A stretch of DNA of 27,133 nucleotides. Source: JAXHTY01 sp034189225. Its GTDB lineage: Bacteria > Desulfobacterota > Desulfobacteria > Desulfobacterales > Desulfosudaceae. The notes under the pieces are model-generated. The model made no database searches. It saw only the letters and a program-made list of their open reading frames with translations, and had not been told where the DNA came from. The position numbers and the translations under genes were made by a program. The stretch covers positions 1 to 27,133 of the forward strand of contig JAXHVL010000117.1 in the NCBI GenBank assembly GCA_034189225.1, read 5' to 3'. This document shows, piece after piece, positions 8,642-16,155 of this stretch (within the stretch, counting starts at the first letter, position 1; each line of letters starts with the position of its first letter).

Positions 8642-9022
8642 CTATAGATCATCCAAAGTGGTGTCGCCGCTTTCCCCGGTCCGAACGCTAACGGAATCGG
8701 ACGCGGGCATGACAAAAATCTTGCCGTCCCCCGACTTGCCGGTCTGGTTGATCCGTATAATGGTTTTAACGGTCTTTTCCACGTACTTGTCCTTAACCAC
8801 GATGAACAGCACCCGTTTGGGGATCAGTCGCTGGCTCTGGCCAAGCTGGGAGATGGCCTCTTCATAGCCCTGTTCGGCCCCTTCCAGGAGCTTGATGTCC
8901 ACCAGTCCTTTCCCCCTCCCCAGCGCATCACGGGCCGTGATAGAGGAAAAGCCCGCTTCGGTCAGCGCCCGTTTGGTCTGGTTGATCATGTTCATCCGGA
9001 TAATGGCCATAATTTCTTTCAT
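8642..9022 (-). CDS. nifI2: PII-family nitrogenase regulator NifI2
   Basis: A 126-residue PII-like protein (GlnB family). The N terminus is of the usual type (MKEIMAIIRMNMINQTKRAL), the T-loop region (GRGKGLVDIKLLEGAEQGY) is longer than in GlnB, and the C-terminal part is GKSGDGKIFVMPASD. In methanogens NifI1 and NifI2 form a complex that binds and inhibits dinitrogenase when 2-oxoglutarate is low (nitrogen sufficiency). The position between nifI1 and nifD is the standard one and supports the same role. The start codon overlaps the nifI1 stop by 4 nt (ATGA), indicating coupled translation. Its TAG stop overlaps the nifD ribosome binding site. Confidence 0.93.
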   Translation of the reverse strand: MKEIMAIIRMNMINQTKRALTEAGFSSITARDALGRGKGLVDIKLLEGAEQGYEEAISQLGQSQRLIPKRVLFIVVKDKYVEKTVKTIIRINQTGKSGDGKIFVMPASDSVSVRTGESGDTTLDDL

Positions 9023-9375
9023 ATTTTTACCTCCTCGGGCTCGCCGTCACCGGTTTCCTTTATGCCGGAACTGATGGTGTAGGCTTCCTCAACCGGGGAG
9101 ATGAATATCTTGCCGTCGCCGAACGCGCCTTTTTCACCGGTTTTTGCGGCCTGTATCACCGTTCGGATAACAAAGTCCTTGTCTTTGCTTTTGATAACGG
9201 TAATGAGCATTTCCTTGGGGATTTCATCATAGGTGATTTCCCCTATTTTGATGCCCCGCTGCTTGCCCCTTCCCACAACCGACATCCGGGTGACTGCTGG
9301 AAACCCCGCATCCATTAAAGCGGCCAGCACGTTATCCGCCTTTTCCGGTCTTACAATGGACCTGATCATTATCAT
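9019..9375 (-). CDS. nifI1: PII-family nitrogenase regulator NifI1
   Basis: A 118-residue PII-like protein. It has the GlnB fold pattern, with a T-loop region at about residues 35-55 (GRGKQRGIKIGEITYDEIPK) and a nucleotide-binding tail motif (GAFGDGKIFISPVEEAYTI). It is the partner of NifI2 in post-translational switch-off of nitrogenase; the T-loop differs from GlnB and carries no obvious uridylylation tyrosine in the usual context. There are two possible ATG starts (9375 and 9369). The first is given, with a GGGAAAG purine run upstream. It is placed 74 nt after nifH and overlaps nifI2 by 4 nt. Confidence 0.93.
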   Translation of the reverse strand: MIMIRSIVRPEKADNVLAALMDAGFPAVTRMSVVGRGKQRGIKIGEITYDEIPKEMLITVIKSKDKDFVIRTVIQAAKTGEKGAFGDGKIFISPVEEAYTISSGIKETGDGEPEEVKI

Positions 9376-9449
9376 CTTTTCTTTCCCTTAATTTTACGGG
9401 TTAATATTGATGCAACCGTGAAAGTAAAAACTGGGACGAAACCGTCATC

Positions 9450-10274
9450 TTATGAGGCGATACCATAATCAATGAGCAACTTCTCCAGCTCATCGATTTC
9501 CAGGGGCTGGGGAATGATAAACTTTTCATTTTCCGCCATCTTCTTTGCAAGGGTCCGGTATTCATCGGCCTGGGAATGCTCGGGGTCGAACTCGATCACC
9601 GTATTTCGGTTGATCTCCGCTCGCTGCACCATGTTGTCTCTCGGGATGAAATGGATCATCCGGGAGCCCAGCTTCTCGGCAAAGGCAGTGATCATTTCCG
9701 CTTCGTTATCGACTTGCCGGCTGTTGCAGATCAGGCCGGCCAGCCGGATGCCGCCGGACTCGGCAAATTTCAGGATCCCCTTGCAGATGTTGTTGGCGGC
9801 ATACATGGCCATCATTTCACCGGAGACCACAATGTAAATCTCCTTTGCCTTTCCTTCGCGCATGGGCATGGCAAAGCCTCCGCACACAACGTCCCCGAGA
9901 ACGTCGTAAAAGACATAATCAATGTCTTCATCCTCTGAATAGGCGCCCAGCTGTTCCAGCAGATTGATGGAGGTAATGATGCCCCGGCCCGCGCATCCCA
10001 CGCCCGGTTCGGGCCCCCCGGACTCGGTGCACAATGTCCCGCCGAAGCCTGCAATGCGAACATCTTCAAGTTCAACGTCTTCGCCTTCTTCCCGCAGGGT
10101 ATCCAGCACCGTGCTCTGGCTCAGGCCGCCGAGCAGCAGCCGCGTGGAGTCCGCCTTGGGGTCGCACCCCACCACCATAATTTTGTTGCCCATTTCTGCA
10201 AGCCCGGCCACAGTGTTCTGAGTAGTGGTGGACTTGCCGATGCCGCCTTTTCCGTAAATCGCGACTTTTCTCAT
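9450..10274 (-). CDS. nifH: Nitrogenase iron protein (dinitrogenase reductase)
   Basis: A 274-residue Fe protein that delivers electrons to the MoFe protein in an ATP-dependent way and also acts in FeMo-co maturation. The P-loop GKGGIGKS is at residues 8-15 and the switch region DVLGDVVCGGF at 124-134. The [4Fe-4S] ligands of the homodimer interface are C94 (GVGCAGRG) and C131. R97 is the residue that DraT ADP-ribosylates in some proteobacteria; no draTG is present here and NifI proteins are, so switch-off is more likely by NifI. The ATG has AAGGAG 8 nt upstream. It is the first gene of the nif operon, behind a -24/-12 promoter and a NifA-type site. Confidence 0.98.
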   Translation of the reverse strand: MRKVAIYGKGGIGKSTTTQNTVAGLAEMGNKIMVVGCDPKADSTRLLLGGLSQSTVLDTLREEGEDVELEDVRIAGFGGTLCTESGGPEPGVGCAGRGIITSINLLEQLGAYSEDEDIDYVFYDVLGDVVCGGFAMPMREGKAKEIYIVVSGEMMAMYAANNICKGILKFAESGGIRLAGLICNSRQVDNEAEMITAFAEKLGSRMIHFIPRDNMVQRAEINRNTVIEFDPEHSQADEYRTLAKKMAENEKFIIPQPLEIDELEKLLIDYGIAS

Positions 10275-10321
10275 GTTGTGCTCCTTTTTTTAGGTTGATC
10301 TTCACAAGTGCCCATTGTTAT

Positions 10322-10337
10322 TACAAGAGGCGTACCA
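10322..10337 (-). promoter_or_regulatory. Sigma-54 (-24/-12) promoter of nifH
   Basis: The minus strand reads TGGTACGCCTCTTGTA, matching the sigma-54 consensus TGGCAC-N5-TTGCA except for two C-to-T changes. One of these is in the -12 GC pair, so the promoter may be weaker and strongly activator-dependent. It lies about 48 nt upstream of the nifH ATG. Confidence 0.7.
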
Positions 10338-10437
10338 GGATATGGAAAATTACCGGATTGATTTATAAGTGGCTGTAAAGATAAGGTAAGATTTTTCAGG
10401 CGGATGTTTTTCACCGGTATTGGCCGGGAGATGCCGC

Positions 10438-10469
10438 TGACATTTGTGTCGGAATCGACAAAAGTGTCA
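10438..10469 (-). promoter_or_regulatory. NifA upstream activator site with extended palindrome
   Basis: TGT-N10-ACA, the classical NifA site, occurs at 10445-10460. It sits inside a larger inverted repeat (TGACATTTGTGTCG, 4-nt spacer, CGACAAAAGTGTCA) with 12 of 14 positions complementary. It lies about 100 bp upstream of the nifH -24 element, the usual distance for DNA looping, and between the nifA stop codon and nifH. Confidence 0.75.
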
Positions 10470-10487
10470 ACACAAGTGGAGATGCCA

Positions 10488-12041
10488 TCACGAATGAGGG
10501 TGGGGGACCTTTTTCAGGGCAATGCCATATTTCTGAATGCGGTAGCCCAGCTGACGGGGTGTGACGCCCAGGGCCAGGGCGGTATTCTGAATAATATAGT
10601 GGTGGGTTTTCAGTGCCTGGCTGATGCGTTTTTTTTCAAGCTGCTCAACTTCCTTGACAAGGCTCATGCCCGGCGCGGATGCTTCATTAATCACATTGTC
10701 AGCCGGCGTTTCAGCTTTCTGGGCCCGGTGAAAGGGGAGGTCTTCTTTGTGTATGATCGCGGATTCGGCCATGATAACAAGCCGCTCCACCAGGTTCGCC
10801 AGCTCGCGGACGTTTCCGGGCCAGGCATAGTACTGCATGGCGGCCATGGCCCCAGGGCTGGGCCGAACCTTGCGGCCGTAGTGTTTATTGAATTGTTTCA
10901 GGTAATGGTCGATCAGCAGGGGGATGTCGCTTTTGCGTTCCCGCAACGGCGGCAGCACAATGGGCACCACATTCAACCGCCAGTACAGGTCTTCCCGAAA
11001 ACGGCCTTTTCCGATCTCTGCAAACAGGTCCCGGTTGGTAGCGGCCACCACCCGGACATTCACATGAATGGGGTCGGACGATCCCACCCGTTCAAACGTC
11101 TGCTCCTGAAGCACTCGCAGCAGTTTGACCTGAAGGGGCAGGGGCAGTTCGCCGATTTCGTCAAGAAAAAGGGTGCCTTTGTCGGCGGTTTCGAACCGGC
11201 CCGCCCGCCGCACTGCCGCGCCGGTAAAGGCGCCTTTTTCCACGCCGAACAGCTCGGCTTCAATCAGGTTTTCCGGCAGGGCGGCCAGATTGACTGCGAC
11301 AAACGGATGATCTGCCCGGTCACTCTGGTAATGGAGGGTCTTGGCGATCAACTCTTTGCCTGTGCCGCTTTCCCCCAGCAACAGAACCGTGGTGTCCGTG
11401 GCCGCAACTTTTTGAACGGCCTTCAGGGCGTGGTTCAACCCGGCTGAATCACCGATAATATTGGGCAGGCTGTAGCGTTCCTGAAGACGAGAGCGCAGGT
11501 CCCCGCACTCCTGCTTGGTCAGTTGAAAATGGTTCCAGAGCTTGATGAACTGGGCGATCAGGGACGCCACAATATGCAGCACCCGCAGGTCGTCGTCCAC
11601 ATTGCCCTGCGCATCGGTGTAGATGCGGTCCACTGTCAACACGCCCAGGGTTTCCCGGTCAAGGGCAATGGGAATGCATAAAAACGAAATACCGGTTTTC
11701 CTCGGCCGGGAGTGGGTCTTGTTGAGGAACATGGGTTCATTGCCGATGTTGGGAATAAACATGGGTGCGCCGGACTCGATGACCTGTCCCACAATGCCTT
11801 CACCGATCCGGTAGATGCCACGGCGGATTTCTTCGGTGCTCAGGCCATAGGCCGTGATAATGCGGATTTCCGAAGAGCGGGAATCCAGCAGAAACACACA
11901 ACCCCTCTGCATCTCCAGTTTGGTGGCCAGAATTTCCATGGCCGCATGAAGGTTTTGCTCCAGATCAAAGGAACTGGTCAATACCCGGCTGACGTCAAGA
12001 ATGGATGCCAGCTCCTGATTTTTTCGCAACAGGGTGTCCAC
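10488..12041 (-). CDS. nifA: Nif-specific sigma-54 activator NifA
   Basis: An enhancer-binding protein that activates sigma-54 promoters of nif genes. Domains in order: an N-terminal GAF domain (roughly the first 160 residues); an AAA+ domain with Walker A GESGTGKE, the sigma-54 contact motif GAFTGA and FLDEIGELP; and a C-terminal Fis-type helix-turn-helix (NTALALGVTPRQLGYRIQKYG). The linker before the HTH lacks the paired-cysteine motif of oxygen-sensitive alphaproteobacterial NifA. The frame is open to a TTG at 12098, but that codon is inside a sigma-54 promoter (12094-12109), so it cannot be translated from that transcript. The first usable start is probably the GTG at 12041 (517 residues), though its ribosome binding site is weak and TTG at 12029 is possible. 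No nifL is adjacent. Confidence 0.9.
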   Translation of the reverse strand: MDTLLRKNQELASILDVSRVLTSSFDLEQNLHAAMEILATKLEMQRGCVFLLDSRSSEIRIITAYGLSTEEIRRGIYRIGEGIVGQVIESGAPMFIPNIGNEPMFLNKTHSRPRKTGISFLCIPIALDRETLGVLTVDRIYTDAQGNVDDDLRVLHIVASLIAQFIKLWNHFQLTKQECGDLRSRLQERYSLPNIIGDSAGLNHALKAVQKVAATDTTVLLLGESGTGKELIAKTLHYQSDRADHPFVAVNLAALPENLIEAELFGVEKGAFTGAAVRRAGRFETADKGTLFLDEIGELPLPLQVKLLRVLQEQTFERVGSSDPIHVNVRVVAATNRDLFAEIGKGRFREDLYWRLNVVPIVLPPLRERKSDIPLLIDHYLKQFNKHYGRKVRPSPGAMAAMQYYAWPGNVRELANLVERLVIMAESAIIHKEDLPFHRAQKAETPADNVINEASAPGMSLVKEVEQLEKKRISQALKTHHYIIQNTALALGVTPRQLGYRIQKYGIALKKVPHPHS

Positions 12042-12093
12042 AGTATTTGTTTGCTTTCTTGCTATATTTAAAAAGCTATACTTTCTTGTTGTT

Positions 12094-12109
12094 TGCAAGA
12101 AGTGTGCCA
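12094..12109 (-). promoter_or_regulatory. Sigma-54 (-24/-12) promoter of nifA
   Basis: The minus strand reads TGGCACACTTCTTGCA, an exact match to TGGCAC-N5-TTGCA. Transcription should begin near 12083, inside the open frame. nifA is therefore itself sigma-54-dependent, driven by NifA or by another enhancer-binding protein. Confidence 0.85.
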
Positions 12110-12196
12110 GTTTTGTTTTTTTTGATTATATCTATTTGACTTATATGATTATATTAAATATAATAAAATTGTAGGGACTCGAAAAAGAGTTTCAAA

Positions 12197-12289
12197 AATG
12201 TAAATAAATATCATATTAATTACATTAATGAATTATAAAGGCAGGTGCCATAATCCACGTCAACATTAGATATCCGTAACGATGTTGAC
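12197..12289. promoter_or_regulatory. Inverted repeats upstream of nifA
   Basis: The stretch 12110-12300 is very AT-rich and holds no gene. It contains two perfect inverted repeats: AATGTAA (12197-12203) with TTACATT (12220-12226), and GTCAACAT (12259-12266) with ATGTTGAC (12282-12289). The second lies about 150-180 bp upstream of the nifA -24 element, where an activator of a sigma-54 promoter would bind. No TGT-N10-ACA NifA site was found here. The binding protein is unknown. Confidence 0.4.
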
Positions 12290-12314
12290 ATGAAACACGG
12301 ACCCTACTATATAA

Positions 12315-12572
12315 ATGAAAAAAAAGCGATACCCGAATGTGGGCTGGGCCTCGCCCTGGTCTCACCGGCATATTGCCTACGCGGCTGGCCTGGGCAAATT
12401 CGGCATGCACGATTTTTTAATCACGGAAAAGGGCTGTACTCACCGGCTGGGTAGCTTTGTTGTACACAAAAAGCTTCAGCCCAACCGGCAGCGGTCTGAC
12501 GATATCCATGTCAAGATCCGTCAATATAAATGTATGGATACCAGTCAGGGTCAACTTTATCATCCTGATTAG
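12315..12572 (+). pseudogene. Fragment of epoxyqueuosine reductase-like iron-sulfur protein
   Basis: An 85-codon open stretch whose first half (WSHRHIAYAAGLGKFGMHDF, then LITEKGCTHRLGSFVV) resembles the central part of QueG-like 4Fe-4S proteins. In that family a W-S-x-R-H-x-A-Y-A-A-G-L-G-x-F pattern precedes the ferredoxin domain. The second half drifts from the family and the cysteine motifs of the ferredoxin domain are absent. The N-terminal domain is also missing. There is no ribosome binding site. It is therefore a relic rather than a functional gene, lying on the strand opposite to its neighbours. The family assignment is from memory of the motif and is moderately sure. Confidence 0.5.
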
Positions 12573-12581
12573 GACGTGCTA

Positions 12582-12890
12582 CTATCGGGTGTTTTTGATC
12601 TTTTTCTGTATATGGTGCCGTATCGGATCCAGGGCGCTGGGGTGAAGGGTGCCGTCGCTTGATATGTGGTTTGCAAGTAAAGATTTTAATTGTGGGAGGG
12701 AGAATCCCTGTTGGCGGGCCAGTTCAATTAGTTTTACGATATCCAGGTTAGCTGCATCAAGGGGGTGCGGTTTGCCGTTAGCGTCCAGAGGCGGCTTTAG
12801 CCCCAGGGATTCATAAATGCGGGCGATGTTCGAAGCAGCGCCGGCGCGTTTTGATATTTCTCTGAAAAGTAATAATCTTAAAATTGACAT
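12582..12890 (-). CDS. Small MerR-like helix-turn-helix protein
   Basis: A 102-residue protein. The N-terminal part (ISKRAGAASNIARIYESLGL) and the middle (DIVKLIELARQQGFSLPQLK) follow the MerR-family winged-helix pattern: a recognition helix with a tyrosine-glycine turn, then an 'ARxxGFSLxxIK' helix. The HTH looks eroded (no arginine-tyrosine pair) and there is no long dimerisation helix or effector domain. The ATG at 12890 lies 11 nt after the leuA stop, so it is likely co-transcribed as the last gene of the ilv-leu operon, although its ribosome binding site is poor. It may be a truncated regulator. Confidence 0.5.
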   Translation of the reverse strand: MSILRLLLFREISKRAGAASNIARIYESLGLKPPLDANGKPHPLDAANLDIVKLIELARQQGFSLPQLKSLLANHISSDGTLHPSALDPIRHHIQKKIKNTR

Positions 12891-12901
12891 ATTCGTAATG
12901 G

Positions 12902-14440
12902 TTATATTACATCTTCCGTGGCCACCGGATGGGTCTTGAGGTATTCAAGCCGGTTCAGGCCGTTGATGTAGGCCTTGGCGCTGGCCGTGATGATGTCCGG
13001 GTCTGCGCCGCGGCCCAGGGCCACGAGGCCTTTTTCCTTGAGCCGGACGGTTACCTCGCCCTGGGCGTCGGTACCGCCGGTAAGCGCGGAGATGGTGAAC
13101 CGGAGCATCTCGGATTCTGTCTTTGTGAGGTTGGCGATGGCCCGGTAGGCCGCGTCAATAGGGCCGTTGCCGGAGCTTTCACCCTGGACCGGCCATTCGT
13201 TGATGGTCATTTTCACGCTGGCCATTGGCGATACGGTGGTGCCGCTGGTGACCTGGAGGTATTCCAGGCTGAATACGTCCGTGGGGTCCATGATGTTTTC
13301 TGCCACCAGGATCTCCAGGTCTTCATCCGCCACGTTTTTCTTCTTGTCGGCCAGGTCCTTGAACTTTTCAAACAATATGTCGATTTCCGGTTTGGAAAGA
13401 TTGTACCCGATGGCCTTGAGCCGGTCATAGAGGGCCTTTCGGCCGGAGTGCTTGCCAAGCACCAGGTTGCTGCTTGAAACGCCCACAGTTTCCGGTCGCA
13501 TGATCTCGTAGGTCATAGGGTTTTTCAGCATGCCATCCTGATGGATGCCGGCTTCATGAGAGAACGCGTTGGCCCCCACGATGGCCTTGTTGGGCTGAAC
13601 CATCATGCCGGTGAGCATGCTTATCAGCCGGCTGGTGGGATATATCCGGGTGGCGTCGATGTCGGTGGTCAGGTCAAACAGGTTGGACCGGGTTTTCATG
13701 GCCATGACCACTTCTTCCAGGGATGTGTTGCCCGCCCGTTCCCCGATGCCGTTGATGGTGACTTCCGCCTGCCGGGCGCCTGCCTGCAGCGCGGCCAGGG
13801 TGTTGGCCGTGGCCAGGCCCAGGTCGTTGTGGCAGTGTACGCTGATTACGGCTTTGTGAATATTGGGCGTGTTTTTCTTGATATACCGGATCCGTTCGGC
13901 GAATTCCTCGGGAATGGCGTAGCCAACCGTATCCGGCACGTTGATGGTGGTGGCGCCGGCCTCTATGGCCGCCTCGAAAATTTTGCACAGGAATTCCGGA
14001 TCGCTGCGGGACGCGTCTTCTGCAGAAAATTCCACGCTGTCGCAGAGGGAGCGCGCATAGGAGACCCCTGCCACGGCGCTTTCGATGACCTGTTCCCGCT
14101 GCATTTTCAGCTTGTGTTCCATGTGAATGTCCGATGTGGCGATAAACACATGAATCCGCGGATATACGGCAGGGGACACCGCGGCCCACGCCTTGTCGAT
14201 ATCGTCTTTGCTGGTGCGGGCAAGGCCGGCCACGGCCGTTTTTTCCAGTTTCTGGGCCACCTGGGACACGGCTTCCATGTCGCCCTTTGAGGCGGCGGGA
14301 AAGCCGGCCTCGATGATGTCCACCCCCAGTTTTTCAAGGCGGGAGGCGATTCTCACCTTTTCCGCCACGTTCATGCTCGCGCCGGGAGATTGTTCCCCGT
14401 CCCGCAATGTCGTATCGAATATATAGACTTTTTCAGTCAT
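12902..14440 (-). CDS. leuA: 2-isopropylmalate synthase
   Basis: A 512-residue enzyme that condenses 2-ketoisovalerate with acetyl-CoA in the first committed step of leucine synthesis. The N-terminal TIM barrel starts with DTTLRDGEQSPG (residues 9-20). The metal-binding HxH motif is in SVHCHNDLG, and NGIGERAGNTSLEEVV and ANAFSHEAGIHQDGML are typical of LeuA. The C-terminal 110 residues form the leucine-sensing regulatory domain, so feedback inhibition is expected. The length equals that of the short bacterial LeuA type. The ATG at 14440 has GGAGC 6 nt upstream and follows cimA by 21 nt. NifV (homocitrate synthase) was considered because of the nif neighbourhood, but NifV lacks this C-terminal domain. 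Confidence 0.95.
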   Translation of the reverse strand: MTEKVYIFDTTLRDGEQSPGASMNVAEKVRIASRLEKLGVDIIEAGFPAASKGDMEAVSQVAQKLEKTAVAGLARTSKDDIDKAWAAVSPAVYPRIHVFIATSDIHMEHKLKMQREQVIESAVAGVSYARSLCDSVEFSAEDASRSDPEFLCKIFEAAIEAGATTINVPDTVGYAIPEEFAERIRYIKKNTPNIHKAVISVHCHNDLGLATANTLAALQAGARQAEVTINGIGERAGNTSLEEVVMAMKTRSNLFDLTTDIDATRIYPTSRLISMLTGMMVQPNKAIVGANAFSHEAGIHQDGMLKNPMTYEIMRPETVGVSSSNLVLGKHSGRKALYDRLKAIGYNLSKPEIDILFEKFKDLADKKKNVADEDLEILVAENIMDPTDVFSLEYLQVTSGTTVSPMASVKMTINEWPVQGESSGNGPIDAAYRAIANLTKTESEMLRFTISALTGGTDAQGEVTVRLKEKGLVALGRGADPDIITASAKAYINGLNRLEYLKTHPVATEDVI

Positions 14441-14461
14441 GGGTCTGCTCCATTTGCGTCG

Positions 14462-16084
14462 TCATTTTTTCCTGCCGGACGACAATGTTTTTGAAAGCTT
14501 GTACTGGCAGCTGTCGGCCAGGGCCTGCCAGCTTGCCTCGATGATATCTTCGGAAACGCCGATGGTGCCCCATACCTCTTCTTCGTCCCGGGAGTCGATG
14601 AGCACCCGCACCTTTGCCGATGTTCCTTCGCGACCGTCCAGTACCCGGACCTTGAAGTCCACCAGGTGCATGGCGTCAAGGCTCAGGGAGTCGGGATAGA
14701 ATTCCGCGATCGCTTTCCGGATGGCGTTGTCCAGCGCGCTCACCGGACCGTCGCCTTCGGCCGCGGTAATGGTTTCGCTGTCTCCCACGCCGATCTTGAT
14801 CATGGCATGAGCCGAGCAGGGCCGGTCCTCCTCTTTTTCAATGGTCACGCGGAAGGATTTGAGCTCGAACATGGGGCTGTACTGGCCGGCCAGTTTTTCC
14901 AGGAATATCTTGAAAGAGCCGTCCGCCGCTTCGAACTGGTAGCCTTCCAGTTCAAGCTGCTTGATCTCGGAGACGATCTGGTCCGTGTCAAACCCGTCGG
15001 CCTCGATGTCCACACCCAGTTCTCTGGCCTTGTACGTCACGTTGCTCTTGCCCGAAAGGTCGGAAACGAGCACCCGCCGGCCACTGCCTACCAGCTCGGG
15101 ATCGATATGCTCGTAGGCCAGGGGGTTTTTCATGACAGCGCTCACATGGATGCCGCCCTTATGGCAGAAGGCGCTCCGGCCCACAAACGGCCGGCTGTTT
15201 AACGGGGTAATGTTGGCGGTTTCGCTCACGAACCGGGAGATGGTCTTCAGCTTTTTCAGATTTTCGTCCGACATACAATCAAACCCCATTTTCAGCTTCA
15301 AAATGGGAATGATGGAGGTCAGGTCCGCATTGCCGCACCGTTCCCCGTATCCATTGATGGTTCCCTGGACGATATCCGCCCCGGCCCGTACACCGGCGAT
15401 GGTGTTGGCCACGGCCAGGTTGCTGTCGTTATGGGTGTGAATACCGACCCGCACGGATGATTCCCCGGTTTTATCCGGAAATTCCCGGGTCATGCGTTCG
15501 GTCACGGTTTCCGTCACCGTTGCCAGGTCGTGGGGCAGGGCGCCGCCGTTGGTGTCGCACAGAATGACCGCGTCCGCGCCGGCCCTTGCCGCTGCCATCA
15601 AAACCGCCATGGCGTAGTCCGGGTTGCGGGCGTACCCGTCAAAGAAGTGCTCGGCGTCAAAAAACACTTCCCGGTTTTGCTGTTTCAGATATGCAACCGA
15701 ATCGGTGATCATGGCCAGGTTTTCTTCAAGGGAATTGTTCATAAGCTCCGTTACATGAAGATCCCAGCTTTTTCCCACGATGGCCACGGCGGGAGCGCCG
15801 CTTTCCACCAGGAGCTTCAGATTGTTGTCTTCCTCCGCCGGCACGCCCGAGCGTCGGGTGGCGCCGAACGCCGTCAGGCGGGCGTTTCTGAACTCCATGG
15901 TCTTGGCAATTTCAAAGAAACGGATGTCCCGGGGATTGGACCCGGGCCATCCGCCTTCGATGTAATGGACCCCGAAATCGTCGAGATGCCGGGCGATGCG
16001 CACCTTTTCCCGGGCCGTGAAGTTGATGCTTTCGCCCTGCATCCCGTCTCGCAGGGTGGTGTCGTATATAAGGATCTGTCTCAT
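14462..16084 (-). CDS. cimA: (R)-citramalate synthase
   Basis: A 540-residue enzyme that condenses pyruvate with acetyl-CoA to citramalate, the entry to threonine-independent isoleucine synthesis. It has the DRE-TIM signature YDTTLRDGMQGESINF at the N terminus, the metal-binding HxH motif in GIHTHNDSN, and NGYGERCGNADL. FCHKGGIHVSAVMKNP is diagnostic of the CimA/LeuA-like branch found in Geobacter and relatives rather than of LeuA. The C-terminal regulatory domain is complete. The ATG at 16084 is preceded by AAGG, within the left target duplication of a deleted MITE copy. It lies between ilvC and leuA in the operon, which fits a product used by the shared Ile/Val enzymes. Confidence 0.93.
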   Translation of the reverse strand: MRQILIYDTTLRDGMQGESINFTAREKVRIARHLDDFGVHYIEGGWPGSNPRDIRFFEIAKTMEFRNARLTAFGATRRSGVPAEEDNNLKLLVESGAPAVAIVGKSWDLHVTELMNNSLEENLAMITDSVAYLKQQNREVFFDAEHFFDGYARNPDYAMAVLMAAARAGADAVILCDTNGGALPHDLATVTETVTERMTREFPDKTGESSVRVGIHTHNDSNLAVANTIAGVRAGADIVQGTINGYGERCGNADLTSIIPILKLKMGFDCMSDENLKKLKTISRFVSETANITPLNSRPFVGRSAFCHKGGIHVSAVMKNPLAYEHIDPELVGSGRRVLVSDLSGKSNVTYKARELGVDIEADGFDTDQIVSEIKQLELEGYQFEAADGSFKIFLEKLAGQYSPMFELKSFRVTIEKEEDRPCSAHAMIKIGVGDSETITAAEGDGPVSALDNAIRKAIAEFYPDSLSLDAMHLVDFKVRVLDGREGTSAKVRVLIDSRDEEEVWGTIGVSEDIIEASWQALADSCQYKLSKTLSSGRKK

Positions 16085-16095
16085 TTTTTTACCTT

Positions 16096-16131
16096 GTACC
16101 CGACCAAAATATCTAATTTCTGGACGGGCAC
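16096..16131 (+). mobile_element. Internally deleted MITE copy (36 bp)
   Basis: The sequence starts GTACCC, like the left end of the 141-bp element, and jumps directly to its right end (GACCAAAATATCTAATTT to GGGCAC). It is flanked by perfect 6-bp direct repeats TACCTT (16090-16095 and 16132-16137). The left duplication supplies the ribosome binding site of cimA on the minus strand. About 105 bp of the interior are lost. Confidence 0.7.
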
Positions 16132-16155
16132 TACCTTAGATTGCTTGGCGTCCAA

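Noticed and set aside
7600..8691. Long plus-strand open frames opposite nifD (for example 7816-8691)
   Set aside because: They are antisense shadows of a high-GC coding region, with no recognisable domains or ribosome binding sites.
12902..16084. leuA or cimA as nifV (homocitrate synthase) because of the nif neighbourhood
   Set aside because: Both proteins exceed 500 residues and carry a C-terminal regulatory domain absent from NifV. They lie in the ilv operon rather than the nif operon, and their signatures fit LeuA and CimA.
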